64,000 bases of DNA from CAVUCE01 sp963739985. GTDB taxonomy: Bacteria > Bacteroidota > Ignavibacteria > Ignavibacteriales > Ignavibacteriaceae. The notes below the pieces were generated by a model. It worked only from the letters and a program-made list of their open reading frames with translations, was not told the origin of the DNA and made no database searches. The stretch lies in NCBI GenBank assembly GCA_963739985.1, contig CAVUCE010000006.1, forward strand, positions 186,001-250,000, given 5' to 3'. Positions 51,478-61,450 of this stretch are shown piece after piece (the first letter of the stretch is position 1; every line of letters starts with the position of its first letter). The position numbers were made by a program, and so were the translations under genes.

Positions 51478-52865
51478 AAAAAATCACCATTACATTGGAC
51501 GACTTATTCGATTTACCGGGAGCGGAAATTTTCAATCCCGATTCTCTAAAACCTATTTCGTCCGTAACTATAGACTCTAGAAACGTAAAGAAAGGTTCTT
51601 TGTTTATTGCAATAAAAGGAGAACGATTTGACGGACACACTTTTGTAAAAGATGTAGCTAGAGAAGGAGCATCTGCAGTTATAATATCAAGGAAAAAACT
51701 AAAACAATTTGATGGTCTAAATATTCCTTTCATAACAGTTGAAGATACGATAAAGACACTTGGCGATGTTGCTAAAATTTGGAGAAGCAAACTTACGACA
51801 AAAGTAATCGGGATAACAGGAAGTAACGGTAAGACTTCTACAAAGGAAATTTTAGCAACACTTTTAAGCGAAAAGTTTAATGTTAATAAAACCGCAGCAA
51901 ATAATAATAATCATATTGGAGTACCATTAACAATTTTGAGTACAACAAATAAATATGATGTCTTAGTTGCTGAATGCGGAACAAATCATTTTGGTGAAAT
52001 TGAATATACCGCAAATATATTACAGCCTGATATAGCAGTAATTACAAATATAGGTACTTCGCATTTAGAGTTCTTAAAAAACAAAAAAGGAGTTCTGAAA
52101 GAGAAAAAAGCTCTTTTGGATTCTACAGTCAGAAGAAACGGTCAAATATTTATAAATAATAATGATCCGTATTTAAACAAGTTATATAAAGATTATTCGC
52201 ACAGAAATACTTTTGCATATAGTGAGGAAGCAGATGTAATCGGCAAAATTAACGGATACTCAAAAGATTCAAAAACGTTAGTTACTATTGCCTCAACTAC
52301 AAAGAAAATTGAAAGCGTCTTTCCGCTGTATGGTGAAAATAATGTTAAAAATTTGATTTGTGCAGTATCTATTTCCTTAAAGTTTGGATTGAAGAAAGAA
52401 GATATTCAAAAAGGAATTGCAAAGTTAAAAGCTGTTCCTAAAAGATTAAATGTTAAGCGATTTAAGAATTTTATCCTTGTTGATGATACTTATAACGCAA
52501 ATCCCGAATCGATGAAATTTGCTATTGAATTAGTTGGAAATCTTGGAACCGAAAAATCTAAAATTTTAATTCTTGGTGATATGTTTGAACTTGGCGACTC
52601 TGCGTTAAGTGAACATAGAAAATTAGCATCCGTAATCAAAAGGAATAAAATTAATGCCGTTTTAACAATCGGGAAATTTATGAAAGAGCTAAATAACTCT
52701 TTATCCAAATCGAAAGTTGAAGCGAAACATTTTTCAAACAAAAAGAATTTAGAAAAATATTTATTGAAATATAATTTTCAAAATAGCGTGGTTTTGGTTA
52801 AAGGATCACGCGGAATGAAAATGGAAGATTTTGTAAAAGTTATAGAAGATAGAGATAATAAATAA
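51474..52865 (+). CDS. murF: UDP-MurNAc-tripeptide:D-Ala-D-Ala ligase
   Basis: MurF attaches the D-Ala-D-Ala dipeptide to complete the UDP-MurNAc-pentapeptide. It has 463 residues, with the P-loop GITGSNGKTSTKE (about 110-122), AANNNNHIGVPLTIL typical of MurF, the AECGTNHFGEIEY metal region and the DDTYNANPESM C-terminal motif. It overlaps murE (4 nt) and mraY (1 nt). The ddl gene supplying its dipeptide is not in this cluster. Confidence 0.96.
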   Translation: MKKITITLDDLFDLPGAEIFNPDSLKPISSVTIDSRNVKKGSLFIAIKGERFDGHTFVKDVAREGASAVIISRKKLKQFDGLNIPFITVEDTIKTLGDVAKIWRSKLTTKVIGITGSNGKTSTKEILATLLSEKFNVNKTAANNNNHIGVPLTILSTTNKYDVLVAECGTNHFGEIEYTANILQPDIAVITNIGTSHLEFLKNKKGVLKEKKALLDSTVRRNGQIFINNNDPYLNKLYKDYSHRNTFAYSEEADVIGKINGYSKDSKTLVTIASTTKKIESVFPLYGENNVKNLICAVSISLKFGLKKEDIQKGIAKLKAVPKRLNVKRFKNFILVDDTYNANPESMKFAIELVGNLGTEKSKILILGDMFELGDSALSEHRKLASVIKRNKINAVLTIGKFMKELNNSLSKSKVEAKHFSNKKNLEKYLLKYNFQNSVVLVKGSRGMKMEDFVKVIEDRDNK

Positions 52866-53974
52866 TGCTGTACTATCTATTCGAATATATAAATAAGGTT
52901 TTTAGTCCGCCGGGATTTAAGATATTTAAATATCTTACTTTCAGATCTGCGCTTGCGGCATTTACCGGATTATTTTTGTCGCTTTATCTCGGCCCTAAGA
53001 TTATTAAGCTTTTGCAAAAACATCAGATTGGAGAAGCTAAAAAAGCGGACGGACCTAAATTTCATTGGTCTAAAGCCGGAACTCCAACAATGGGCGGAAT
53101 CATAATTATTTTATCCGTTATTGTTCCTGTACTTTTATGGGCTGATCTTAAAAGTACTTATATAATATTGATTGTTGTGGGAACAGTTTGGCTTAGTGCA
53201 GTTGGTTTTTTAGATGATTATTTGAAAGTGATAAAAAAATTACCAAACGGTTTAATAGCGCGTTATAAACTTTTGGGACAAGTTATTATTGGTTTGATTG
53301 TTGGCTCGGTAATTTATTTCTCTCCGCAATTTGCTGGGTTTAATTCGCTAACAACAGTTCCATTTTTAAAGAACGTAAACTTCGATTTTTCGATATTTTA
53401 TATTCCGGCGGTTGTATTTATAATAACTGCAACGTCTAACGCTGTTAACTTAACCGATGGTCTAGACGGACTTGCAATAGGGACAACAACAATAGTAATG
53501 CTTGCGTTAGCAATTATAAGTTACGTTAGTGGAAACGCTATTTATGCGAATTACCTAAACATCATGTATTTACCGGGCTCCGGCGAATTAACTGTTTTTA
53601 TTGCAGCAGTAATTGGAGCGGCTTTGGGATTTTTGTGGTTTAATTCTTATCCGGCGCAAGTTTTTATGGGCGATACGGGTTCACTAGCTTTAGGCGGTGC
53701 TTTTGGAATTTTAGCAGTACTAATAAAAAAAGAATTATTAATCCCGATACTCGGCGGAGTCTTTTTCATGGAAACAGTTTCCGTTATTTTACAAAGATTA
53801 TACTTTAAATACACAAAGAAAAAGTACGGAGAAGGCAAAAGAATTTTTAAGATGGCGCCGGTTCATCATCATTTTGAGATGATTGGATGGCCGGAACCAA
53901 AAATTGTAATTCGTTTTTATATAATCGGAATAATTTTAGCTATTATAAGTCTAGCATCATTCAAAATTAGATAA
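52865..53974 (+). CDS. mraY: Phospho-MurNAc-pentapeptide transferase
   Basis: MraY transfers phospho-MurNAc-pentapeptide to undecaprenyl phosphate, making lipid I at the inner membrane. It has 369 residues and ten helices. The conserved cytoplasmic loops are all present: GTPTMGGI (about 75-82), the aspartate pair in GFLDDYLK (about 116-123), NLTDGLDGLA, and the HHHFE motif near residue 337. It shares one base with murF upstream and one with murD downstream. Confidence 0.96.
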   Translation: MLYYLFEYINKVFSPPGFKIFKYLTFRSALAAFTGLFLSLYLGPKIIKLLQKHQIGEAKKADGPKFHWSKAGTPTMGGIIIILSVIVPVLLWADLKSTYIILIVVGTVWLSAVGFLDDYLKVIKKLPNGLIARYKLLGQVIIGLIVGSVIYFSPQFAGFNSLTTVPFLKNVNFDFSIFYIPAVVFIITATSNAVNLTDGLDGLAIGTTTIVMLALAIISYVSGNAIYANYLNIMYLPGSGELTVFIAAVIGAALGFLWFNSYPAQVFMGDTGSLALGGAFGILAVLIKKELLIPILGGVFFMETVSVILQRLYFKYTKKKYGEGKRIFKMAPVHHHFEMIGWPEPKIVIRFYIIGIILAIISLASFKIR

Positions 53975-55320
53975 TGGAAATAAAAAACAAAAAAATATCT
54001 GTAATTGGCGCTGTAAGAAGCGGGGTTGGGGCTGCAAAGTTAATTAAAAAACTTGGCGGAATTCCATTTGTCAGTGATATGGGTGAGGCAGCTAAACTGA
54101 AAAAATTCACAGATGTTTTAACTGAAAACAAAATTGAATTTGAAACCGGCGGACATACGGAAAAAGTATTTGATTGCGATTTTATAGTCGTTAGCCCGGG
54201 AGTTCCTTCTGATGCAAAAATTTTAAAGGATGCTTTAGATAAAAAAATTGATGTTATAAGCGAAGTTGAATTAGCTGCTTCGATTTGTAAAGGAAACATA
54301 ATTGCTATAACAGGAACAAATGGTAAAACGACCACAACAAGTTTATGCGCTTATGTCTTTGATAAATGCGGAAAGAAAGTTTATTCTGCCGGAAATATTG
54401 GCTTAGCGTTTTCTGAAATTGCTGCTGAAGTAAAAGAAGATGAATTTGTGGCGTTAGAAGTTTCAAGTTTCCAACTTGATTTTATAAAGGATTTCAAACC
54501 AAAAGTCGCGGCAATATTAAATATTACTCCGGATCACTTAAACAGATATGAAAACAAGTTTGAAAATTATATAGCATCAAAAAATAGAATTTATTTAAAT
54601 CAGGATTCGGGAGACTATTTAATTCTGAATGCCGATGATGAAGTGATATCAAATTCAATTAAAAATGTTAAGAGTAATATTGTCCGCTTCTCATTAAAAA
54701 CTCAGCAAGAAAATGGTGTTTATGTCGATTCGGAAAATATCATTTTAAAGTTAGCAGGAAATGAAAAGTTTAGATGTTCTGTTAATGATTTGAGTTTACT
54801 CGGCGAACACAACATTGCCAATACTATGGCTGTAATTGCTGCAGCAAAGTTATTTGATTTAGATAGCAAATTGATTAAAGAGGCAATAGGATCATTTAAA
54901 GGAGTTGAGCATCGTTTAGAATTAGTAAGGGAAATAGACGGAGTAAAATATATCAACGATTCTAAGGCTACTAATGTAGATTCTGTTTGGTACGCTTTAA
55001 GAAGTTTTGATGATCCTATATTTTTAATCTTAGGCGGGCAAGATAAAGGTAACGATTACAATAAAATTAAAAATTTGGTGATTGATAGAGTAAAAAAGAT
55101 TTACGCAATCGGTTCTTCAGCCGAAAAAGTCTTTAACTTTTTTCATTCTTTTGTTAAAGTTGAAGTAAAAGGTACTATGCAAGACGTTGTACTTGCAGTT
55201 AATCAAGAAGCAAGAGAAAATGATGTGGTCTTGTTATCTCCTGCTTGTGCAAGTTTTGATATGTTCGATAATTATGAACATAGAGGTAAAGTTTTTAAAG
55301 AAGTGGTAAATAATTTATAA
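53974..55320 (+). CDS. murD: UDP-MurNAc-L-alanine:D-glutamate ligase
   Basis: MurD adds D-glutamate to UDP-MurNAc-L-alanine with ATP. It has 448 residues, with an N-terminal Rossmann-like UDP-binding domain (SVIGAVRSGVGAAKLIKK), the P-loop AITGTNGKTTTTSL (about 109-122), SSFQLD, NITPDHLNRY, and the C-terminal NDSKATNVDSV of MurD. The stop is directly followed by the ftsW start. All catalytic motifs are intact. Confidence 0.95.
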   Translation: MEIKNKKISVIGAVRSGVGAAKLIKKLGGIPFVSDMGEAAKLKKFTDVLTENKIEFETGGHTEKVFDCDFIVVSPGVPSDAKILKDALDKKIDVISEVELAASICKGNIIAITGTNGKTTTTSLCAYVFDKCGKKVYSAGNIGLAFSEIAAEVKEDEFVALEVSSFQLDFIKDFKPKVAAILNITPDHLNRYENKFENYIASKNRIYLNQDSGDYLILNADDEVISNSIKNVKSNIVRFSLKTQQENGVYVDSENIILKLAGNEKFRCSVNDLSLLGEHNIANTMAVIAAAKLFDLDSKLIKEAIGSFKGVEHRLELVREIDGVKYINDSKATNVDSVWYALRSFDDPIFLILGGQDKGNDYNKIKNLVIDRVKKIYAIGSSAEKVFNFFHSFVKVEVKGTMQDVVLAVNQEARENDVVLLSPACASFDMFDNYEHRGKVFKEVVNNL

Positions 55321-56463
55321 ATGAAAAAGCTGGCTTTAATAATATTTTTCGATGTATTTGTACTGATGTTACTCGGACTTATAATAGTGATGAGTGCAAG
55401 CAGTACTTATAGCGAGTTTAAATTTGATAGCTTATTTCATTTATTTAATTCCCATTTATTTAAAGTCTTATTAGGCTTTATAATGATGATAGTTTTTAGC
55501 TTTGTCCCTTATGATCTTTATAAAACTTTAAGCAAACCAATGATTATTGCCATTACTCTGATTTTATTCATAACACTATTTGTTGCCCCAGATCTAAAAG
55601 GTGCACATAGGTGGATTGGCTTCGGCGGATTTTCTTTTCAGCCTGCTGATGCTGCAAAATTGTTATTGATCATTCATCTTTCATCTAAATTGGAAGATAA
55701 AGGTGACGATATAAAAGATTATAAAAATGGATTCCTTTATTTGTTTTTTTGGGTGCTAATTATTTCAGCATTAGTTCTCATTCAACCGAATGTTAGTAAC
55801 GGAGTTTTATTAATATTTGTCTCTCTAATGTTGCTATTTGTCGGAGGTGCAAAAATATCACATGTTGCCGGAACTGCATTTGCTTGTTTAATTGCCGGAG
55901 CAGCAGCAGCTTTAATTATGCCGCATTCCAGAGATAGAATAATGGCATTCTTAAACGCGCAGGAACATGGCGGAATGATAAATATTCAAGTAAAACAAGC
56001 TTTGTTAGGATTAGGCAGCGGTGGTGTTTTTGGCGTTGGAATGGGACATAGTTTACAAAGCAATCTATTTTTACCAGAAGCTTATGGCGATTTTATATTT
56101 GCTATCCTGGGTGAGGAATTGGGTTTTATTGGCTCTGTGATAGTACTGTTAGGATATCTTGTCCTTTTTGTGTCCGGTATAATCGTTGCAAAAAAAGCTA
56201 AAGACAAATTTGGACAATTATTAGCGTTCGGAATTACTTTTTCAATTATTGTTTATGCCTTTATTAATGTTTCCGTTGCAACAGGATTAGTTCCTACAAC
56301 AGGACTGCCTCTACCATTTATTAGCTATGGCGGCACATCATTATTATTCCTTTGCGTTTCTATTGGAATTTTAGTGAATATCGCAATTGCTAATTCCGTA
56401 GGTCCATTGAAAATTACTCCCGATGGTGTGGAAATTTCGGAACCAGAAGGAGCAAGTGCATGA
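55321..56463 (+). CDS. ftsW: Septal peptidoglycan glycosyltransferase FtsW (SEDS family)
   Basis: FtsW is the SEDS-family polymerase that extends glycan chains from lipid II at the septum, together with FtsI. It has 380 residues and ten helices. It contains the conserved periplasmic loop with ADAAKLLLI, the long loop with GLGSGGVFGVGMGHSLQ (about 236-252) and the C-terminal PFISYGGTSLLF signature. The N-terminus is short. It overlaps murG by 4 nt. Confidence 0.95.
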   Translation: MKKLALIIFFDVFVLMLLGLIIVMSASSTYSEFKFDSLFHLFNSHLFKVLLGFIMMIVFSFVPYDLYKTLSKPMIIAITLILFITLFVAPDLKGAHRWIGFGGFSFQPADAAKLLLIIHLSSKLEDKGDDIKDYKNGFLYLFFWVLIISALVLIQPNVSNGVLLIFVSLMLLFVGGAKISHVAGTAFACLIAGAAAALIMPHSRDRIMAFLNAQEHGGMINIQVKQALLGLGSGGVFGVGMGHSLQSNLFLPEAYGDFIFAILGEELGFIGSVIVLLGYLVLFVSGIIVAKKAKDKFGQLLAFGITFSIIVYAFINVSVATGLVPTTGLPLPFISYGGTSLLFLCVSIGILVNIAIANSVGPLKITPDGVEISEPEGASA

Positions 56464-57554
56464 AAAGAAATCAATACAGATTTCTATTTGCGGGCGGTGG
56501 AACAGGCGGACATTTATTCCCGGCGATTGCTGTTGCCGAAAAAATTAAAGAGTTATTACCGGAAGCTGAAATTTTATTTGTAGGTACAAAATCTAAAATC
56601 GAAGGCAGAGTTGTCCCTGAACTTGGTTATTTGTTTAGATCAATATGGATTAAGGGATTTTCAAGAAGATTGACCTTAGAGAATTTATTGTTTCCATTAA
56701 AATTAGTTGTATCAATGATTCAATCTCTTATAATAAGCATGAAATTTAAGCCGGCTGTTGCAATAGGTTCCGGTGGATATGTTTCCGGTCCGGCAATTTG
56801 GGGCGCAAATGTAACAGGCGCAAAAGTTATTTTAATGGAGCAAAATAGTTATCCGGGAGTTACCACAAGATTATTAGAAAAACGTGCTAAGGAAATTCAT
56901 ATTAGTTTCGAAGACTCAAAAAAATATTTTAGTAAAAAAGATAAACTAATGTTAACCGGTAATCCTGTTCGCCGGAGTTTAACAAACATAAGTAAGGAAG
57001 AAGCGAAAAAAGAATTTAGACTTGATCCGGAAAAGAAAACGTTACTAATATTAGGTGGAAGTTTAGGTGCCAGATCAATCAACAACGCTGTTATAAATTC
57101 TATCGAAAAATTTGAAGAGACTGGTATTCAAATAATCTGGCAGACCGGGAAAAATTATTATGAGGAATGCAAAAAGTATCAATCCGATAAAATAGTTGTA
57201 CGGGCATTCATTGATAAAATGAATCTTGCATATTCAGCTTGCGATTTACTCTTGGCAAGAGCCGGTGCTACAACTATTGCTGAAATTTTAGTATTAGGAA
57301 TTCCATCAATATTAGTTCCGTCTCCTAATGTTGCGGAGAATCACCAATATTTTAATGCAAAATCTTTAGTTGATAAAAATGCAGCTATCTTAATCGAAGA
57401 TAAAATTATTAACAATGAATTATTTAACTCGGTAGTTAATACAATTAATGATGGGAAAATGCTTGAAACATTAAAAGCAAAAGCTAAACTAATTAGTAAA
57501 CCTGAGGCAGCAGAGATAATTGCCGAGCGAGCTATAAAATTGGCGCAAGTATAA
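56460..57554 (+). CDS. murG: UDP-GlcNAc:lipid I GlcNAc transferase
   Basis: MurG completes lipid II on the cytoplasmic membrane face. It has 364 residues, with the first glycine-rich loop AGGGTGGHLFPAIAVAE (about 11-27), GSGGYVSGP, the second-domain GGSLGARSIN, and the UDP-GlcNAc-binding LLARAGATTIAEIL and PSPNVAENHQYFNA regions. It overlaps ftsW upstream by 4 nt and shares one base with the unknown gene downstream, where murC is more usual. Confidence 0.96.
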   Translation: MKRNQYRFLFAGGGTGGHLFPAIAVAEKIKELLPEAEILFVGTKSKIEGRVVPELGYLFRSIWIKGFSRRLTLENLLFPLKLVVSMIQSLIISMKFKPAVAIGSGGYVSGPAIWGANVTGAKVILMEQNSYPGVTTRLLEKRAKEIHISFEDSKKYFSKKDKLMLTGNPVRRSLTNISKEEAKKEFRLDPEKKTLLILGGSLGARSINNAVINSIEKFEETGIQIIWQTGKNYYEECKKYQSDKIVVRAFIDKMNLAYSACDLLLARAGATTIAEILVLGIPSILVPSPNVAENHQYFNAKSLVDKNAAILIEDKIINNELFNSVVNTINDGKMLETLKAKAKLISKPEAAEIIAERAIKLAQV

Positions 57555-58033
57555 TGGCAGAAAACAGCGAAAAGAAAAAAAGAATTTTCAAATATAATAT
57601 GTCGTTTTATTATCAATCGACAATTATATACTTCGTTGTGTTCGGTTTGTATATCATTATTAGAGGTGAGTTTGTTGAGAACTCTTTTAAGTTGATTACT
57701 AAAGACCCGATTATTTATTTCTTTGGAATGATTGTCCTTATATCATTGGTAAGCCTTTTATATAATTTGTATAAAAACAAATACATGCAGATTACTGATG
57801 AGGAGATATCTTTTTTTAGCAGATTTAAATCAAAAAGTTTTTCTATTAAAGATATTATTCAGGTTAAGATAGGAAGACCAAAAAGACGTGAAAAAAATAG
57901 AGCTTTTAGATTAGTTAGAATTAAGATTGCTAATAGAAAAAGGCCCATTATTATTCGTCCTTATGATTATGAAAATCAAGCTGAACTGGTTGCAGAATTT
58001 CAAAAATTAAAAGAAGAATTGGAAAGAAAGTAG
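57554..58033 (+). CDS. Unknown two-helix membrane protein with PH-like domain, inside dcw cluster
   Basis: This 159-residue protein has two membrane helices (about 20-38 and 52-72) followed by a cytoplasmic strand-rich part, MQITDEEISFFSRF then FSIKDIIQVKIGRPKRRE, and a C-terminal helix. This is the layout of bacterial PH-domain membrane proteins (bPH/DUF-type). The start shares a base with murG and the stop abuts murC, so it is translated as part of the lipid II/division operon. It is not one of the standard dcw genes. A role in envelope assembly is inferred from position only. Confidence 0.7.
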   Translation: MAENSEKKKRIFKYNMSFYYQSTIIYFVVFGLYIIIRGEFVENSFKLITKDPIIYFFGMIVLISLVSLLYNLYKNKYMQITDEEISFFSRFKSKSFSIKDIIQVKIGRPKRREKNRAFRLVRIKIANRKRPIIIRPYDYENQAELVAEFQKLKEELERK

Positions 58034-59404
58034 ATGTTCAAGAATATTAAAAAAGTTCATTTTGTTGGTATTGGCGGGATTGGAATGAGCGGAATTGCAG
58101 AAATTCTTCTTAATCAAGGATTTGAAATTTCCGGATCGGATAGAGCACTTACAGATATTACAAAACGCTTAAGTGAACTGGGTATGACTATATATGAAGG
58201 ACATTCCGGCGAAAATCTTAAAGATGCTGATGTTCTTGTTTATTCCTCGGCCGTTACATTAGATAATCCGGAAGTTAAAGCCGCTATTGAAAGAAACATT
58301 CCGATTATAAAACGTTCGGAAATGCTTGCAGAATGTATGCGTATGAAATACGGAATTGGGATTGCCGGAACCCACGGGAAGACTACAACAACTTCTATGG
58401 TTGGATTAACCCTAACTGAAGGTAATATTGATCCTACTATTATTGTTGGCGGAAAGCTTAGCGGACTCGGCGGAACTAATGCTAGACTTGGTAACGGTGA
58501 GTTTATTGTTGTGGAAGCAGATGAGTTTGATCGAACATTTTTAAAGCTGACTCCAACAATTGCTGCTATAACAACTTTAGAGAGTGAACACCTTGATACT
58601 TATAAAGATTTGGAAGATATCAAATCTGCTTTTATTGAATTTGCTAACAAGGTTCCATTTTACGGGTTTGTAATTTTATGTTTGGATGAACCTGCTTTGC
58701 AAGATATTATTCCGCATATAAACAAAAAGATTTTTACTTATGGATTGACAACACAAGCCGATATAAGAGCTGTTGATATCTCACATACTGAATTTTCAAG
58801 CAAGTTCACTGTAAAATATAAAGGTGAAGAGCTTGGGTCAATAAATCTAAAGATTCCCGGAATTCATAATGTTAAAAATTCTTTAGTTGCTGTTTGTGTA
58901 GCCAAAGAGTTGGGAATTGAATTCAGTGTTATCAAAAAAGCTTTGGAATCTTTCTCAGGAGTTTATAGAAGATTTGAAATTAAATATAACGAAGAAATTT
59001 TAGTAATTGATGATTATGCACATCATCCAACAGAAACTAGCGCAACATTGGCCGGCATAAGAGCAGGTTGGGACAGAAGATTAGTTGCTGTTTTTCAGCC
59101 GCATTTATTTTCTAGAACGAGAGATTTTTATCAAGAATTCGGAAGATCATTCTTAAACTCCGATGTTTTTATTTGTACCGATGTTTATCCGGCAAGAGAA
59201 GAACCTATTGAAGGCGTAAGCGGCGAGTTGATTGCCGATATTGCAAAAAAATTCGGACATAAAAATGTAATTTATGTAAAGAATAAAAATGATATTCCTG
59301 CAAAATTGAATGAGATAAAAAAAGAGAATGATATAATAATTACAATGGGCGCTGGTGATATTTGGAAATATGGTGAAAAGTTTGTTGAGAGTTTAAAAAA
59401 ATAA
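58034..59404 (+). CDS. murC: UDP-MurNAc:L-alanine ligase
   Basis: MurC adds the first amino acid of the stem peptide. It has 456 residues, opening VHFVGIGGIGMSGIAEIL (Rossmann), with the P-loop GIAGTHGKTTTTSMV (about 111-125, with the MurC-specific histidine), EADEFDRTFL, and DDYAHHPTETSATLAG near residue 323. It is in the usual MurC place before ftsQ. No murB or ddl follows, unlike the E. coli cluster. Confidence 0.96.
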   Translation: MFKNIKKVHFVGIGGIGMSGIAEILLNQGFEISGSDRALTDITKRLSELGMTIYEGHSGENLKDADVLVYSSAVTLDNPEVKAAIERNIPIIKRSEMLAECMRMKYGIGIAGTHGKTTTTSMVGLTLTEGNIDPTIIVGGKLSGLGGTNARLGNGEFIVVEADEFDRTFLKLTPTIAAITTLESEHLDTYKDLEDIKSAFIEFANKVPFYGFVILCLDEPALQDIIPHINKKIFTYGLTTQADIRAVDISHTEFSSKFTVKYKGEELGSINLKIPGIHNVKNSLVAVCVAKELGIEFSVIKKALESFSGVYRRFEIKYNEEILVIDDYAHHPTETSATLAGIRAGWDRRLVAVFQPHLFSRTRDFYQEFGRSFLNSDVFICTDVYPAREEPIEGVSGELIADIAKKFGHKNVIYVKNKNDIPAKLNEIKKENDIIITMGAGDIWKYGEKFVESLKK

Positions 59405-59409
59405 TTAAG

Positions 59410-60180
59410 ATGCACGAAAAACGCGGTAAAATATTAGGAACTATTCTTTTTCTTGTATTAATTTCGTGTTTGCTTTATCTAACTTTTTCTTCCAATAGAA
59501 AAAAGACAAACGGAGAAATAAGCATGATACAGATTACGGGTAATAAATTACTTTCTTCTAATGATTATAAAATTTTTGCTCACTTAAATGAGCCGACTGA
59601 ATACAAGAATTTAACTTTGCCTGTAATAAAAGACAGAATGCTGAAGCACCCTTATGTTAAAAACGCAGACGTTGAAAATGCCGGTAACGGATTAGTGAAA
59701 ATTGAAATCGAAGAAAAATCTATTCAAGCTGTATTGTTAACGAAGAATGAGCCGAAGTTTATTACAAAAAATTTTGAAGTTCTGCCGTTATTATCCAACT
59801 CAAAATTTCAGGATTTAACGGTAATAAGTAATCCGCATATTGAAAAAGAAGTAACTTCGTTAAATGTTTTAAAGAATGATGATCTTGTTGAAGCATTCAA
59901 AATTATTGATGCAGCAGAATTAGCTAATAAAGATTTATTGAAACATCTTTCGGAAATAAATTTAAGAGATGGCGGAGATATAATTTTAAGTTTTTCAGGA
60001 GTGAAACCTCCTGTAATATTTGGCAGAGGTGAAGCCGCAAAAAAAATGGTTTATCTTGATATAATGTGGCAAAGTATGTCTGATCAAAATAATTTAATGG
60101 ATGAGAGTGAATATATCGACTTAAGATTTGCCAATGAAATTTTTCTTGGCAGTGTCGAAAAAACAGGTTTGAGTGAATGA
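59410..60180 (+). CDS. ftsQ: Cell division protein FtsQ/DivIB
   Basis: This 256-residue bitopic divisome protein has a short basic cytoplasmic tail, one membrane helix (about 9-26) and a POTRA domain (about 38-105, beginning ISMIQITGNKLLS). The beta domain follows (about 110-245). Sequence conservation is low as usual, but topology, POTRA pattern and the murC-ftsQ-ftsA-ftsZ order agree. It overlaps ftsA by 4 nt. Confidence 0.88.
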   Translation: MHEKRGKILGTILFLVLISCLLYLTFSSNRKKTNGEISMIQITGNKLLSSNDYKIFAHLNEPTEYKNLTLPVIKDRMLKHPYVKNADVENAGNGLVKIEIEEKSIQAVLLTKNEPKFITKNFEVLPLLSNSKFQDLTVISNPHIEKEVTSLNVLKNDDLVEAFKIIDAAELANKDLLKHLSEINLRDGGDIILSFSGVKPPVIFGRGEAAKKMVYLDIMWQSMSDQNNLMDESEYIDLRFANEIFLGSVEKTGLSE

Positions 60181-61427
60181 AAAAAAATATAATTACAGGT
60201 CTGGATTTAGGAACTACAAAAGTGTGTGCTGTTATAGCCGAAAAGAACGACGATGAAAATATAATCGACATTCTTGGTTTCGGTGTAGCACCTTCGGAAG
60301 GTTTGCATAAAGGACTGGTTGCTAATATCGGTAAAACTGCCGAAGCCATAAAAGAGGCAATATCTATCGCATCAAATCGCGCGGGAATAGAAATAAATCT
60401 TGTTAATGTTGGTGTTGCCGGAGAACATATAACCAGTATTCGCCATAGAAATTACATTACAATAAGCAGCGAAGAAAAAGAAATTACAAAAGCTGATTTG
60501 GATCGTTTAGAAGCAGATGTAAGGACAATTAGGATTCCTTCTGATAGACAAATTTTACATATAATTCCCGAGGAATTTTCAATTGATCACCAGGCGGGTA
60601 TTGAAAACCCAATCGGAATGTCGGGTTCTCGATTAGAAGCTACTAATCATATTGTTTTAGCATCTATTCCGGCTATTCAGAATATCAAAAAATCTGTAGA
60701 AAGAGCAGGGCTTCAAGTTCAAGATTATATTTTACAACCGATTGCTTCCAGTTCCTCGGTTCTTGAAGAGAGTGAAAAAGATCTTGGCGTAGCTTTAATA
60801 GATATAGGTGGCGGAACAACAGATATTGCAATATTTCATAATAAGGCAATTAAGCATACAAAAGTAATTGGTGTAGCCGGTAACCAGGTTACAAATGATA
60901 TTAGAGAATCTTTAGGCGTTGTAACTGAGGAAGCGGAGAAACTTAAAAAAGAATATGGCTATGCTACGGAAGGCGCTATTATTAAAGATGAGGATATTTT
61001 AATAAGAGGAGTTGGAGCAAGAGGAAATACCAAAATTCCTATTAGCCTTCTTACTCAAATAATAAGTTTAAGAATGCATGAACTATTTAGCTTAATTGAT
61101 AACGAAATTAGAAGTGCGGGATTCAAAAATAAAATTAAAGCCGGGATAGTTCTTACCGGCGGCGGTTCTCTATTAAAAGGATGTACTGAACTGGCTGAGG
61201 AAGTCTTTGGCCTACCTACAAGAATAGGTGTTCCGCAGGAACTCGGGGAAGGTTTGTCGAACGAAATTGAGAGCCCTGAGTTTGCCACAGTAGCCGGATT
61301 AATAAGAGGAATTCCGGGTGGAAAATCAAGTGAGTATCAGGTTTTAATAAAACCAAAGAAAGAAAAAGGGAAAAATAAAATTTCCTTTTTTATGAAAAGA
61401 GTACAACAGTTTTTTGATGAATTATAA
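60177..61427 (+). CDS. ftsA: Cell division protein FtsA
   Basis: FtsA is the actin-like ATPase that ties FtsZ filaments to the membrane. It has 416 residues, with phosphate 1 motif GLDLGTTKVCAV (about 8-19), the SHS2 insertion (about 85-165), phosphate 2 ALIDIGGGTTDIAIF, adenosine motif VLTGGGSLLKG, and a basic amphipathic C-terminus (ISFFMKRVQQFFDEL) for membrane binding. The ftsZ gene follows after 23 nt containing AGGAGG. Confidence 0.96.
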   Translation: MKKNIITGLDLGTTKVCAVIAEKNDDENIIDILGFGVAPSEGLHKGLVANIGKTAEAIKEAISIASNRAGIEINLVNVGVAGEHITSIRHRNYITISSEEKEITKADLDRLEADVRTIRIPSDRQILHIIPEEFSIDHQAGIENPIGMSGSRLEATNHIVLASIPAIQNIKKSVERAGLQVQDYILQPIASSSSVLEESEKDLGVALIDIGGGTTDIAIFHNKAIKHTKVIGVAGNQVTNDIRESLGVVTEEAEKLKKEYGYATEGAIIKDEDILIRGVGARGNTKIPISLLTQIISLRMHELFSLIDNEIRSAGFKNKIKAGIVLTGGGSLLKGCTELAEEVFGLPTRIGVPQELGEGLSNEIESPEFATVAGLIRGIPGGKSSEYQVLIKPKKEKGKNKISFFMKRVQQFFDEL

Positions 61428-61450
61428 TATCCATAACTAGGAGGTTAATT

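Noticed and set aside
59924..60349. 141-codon minus-strand frame across the ftsQ-ftsA junction
   Set aside because: It is antisense to two solid genes, has no recognisable domain, and its composition is typical of an antisense shadow.
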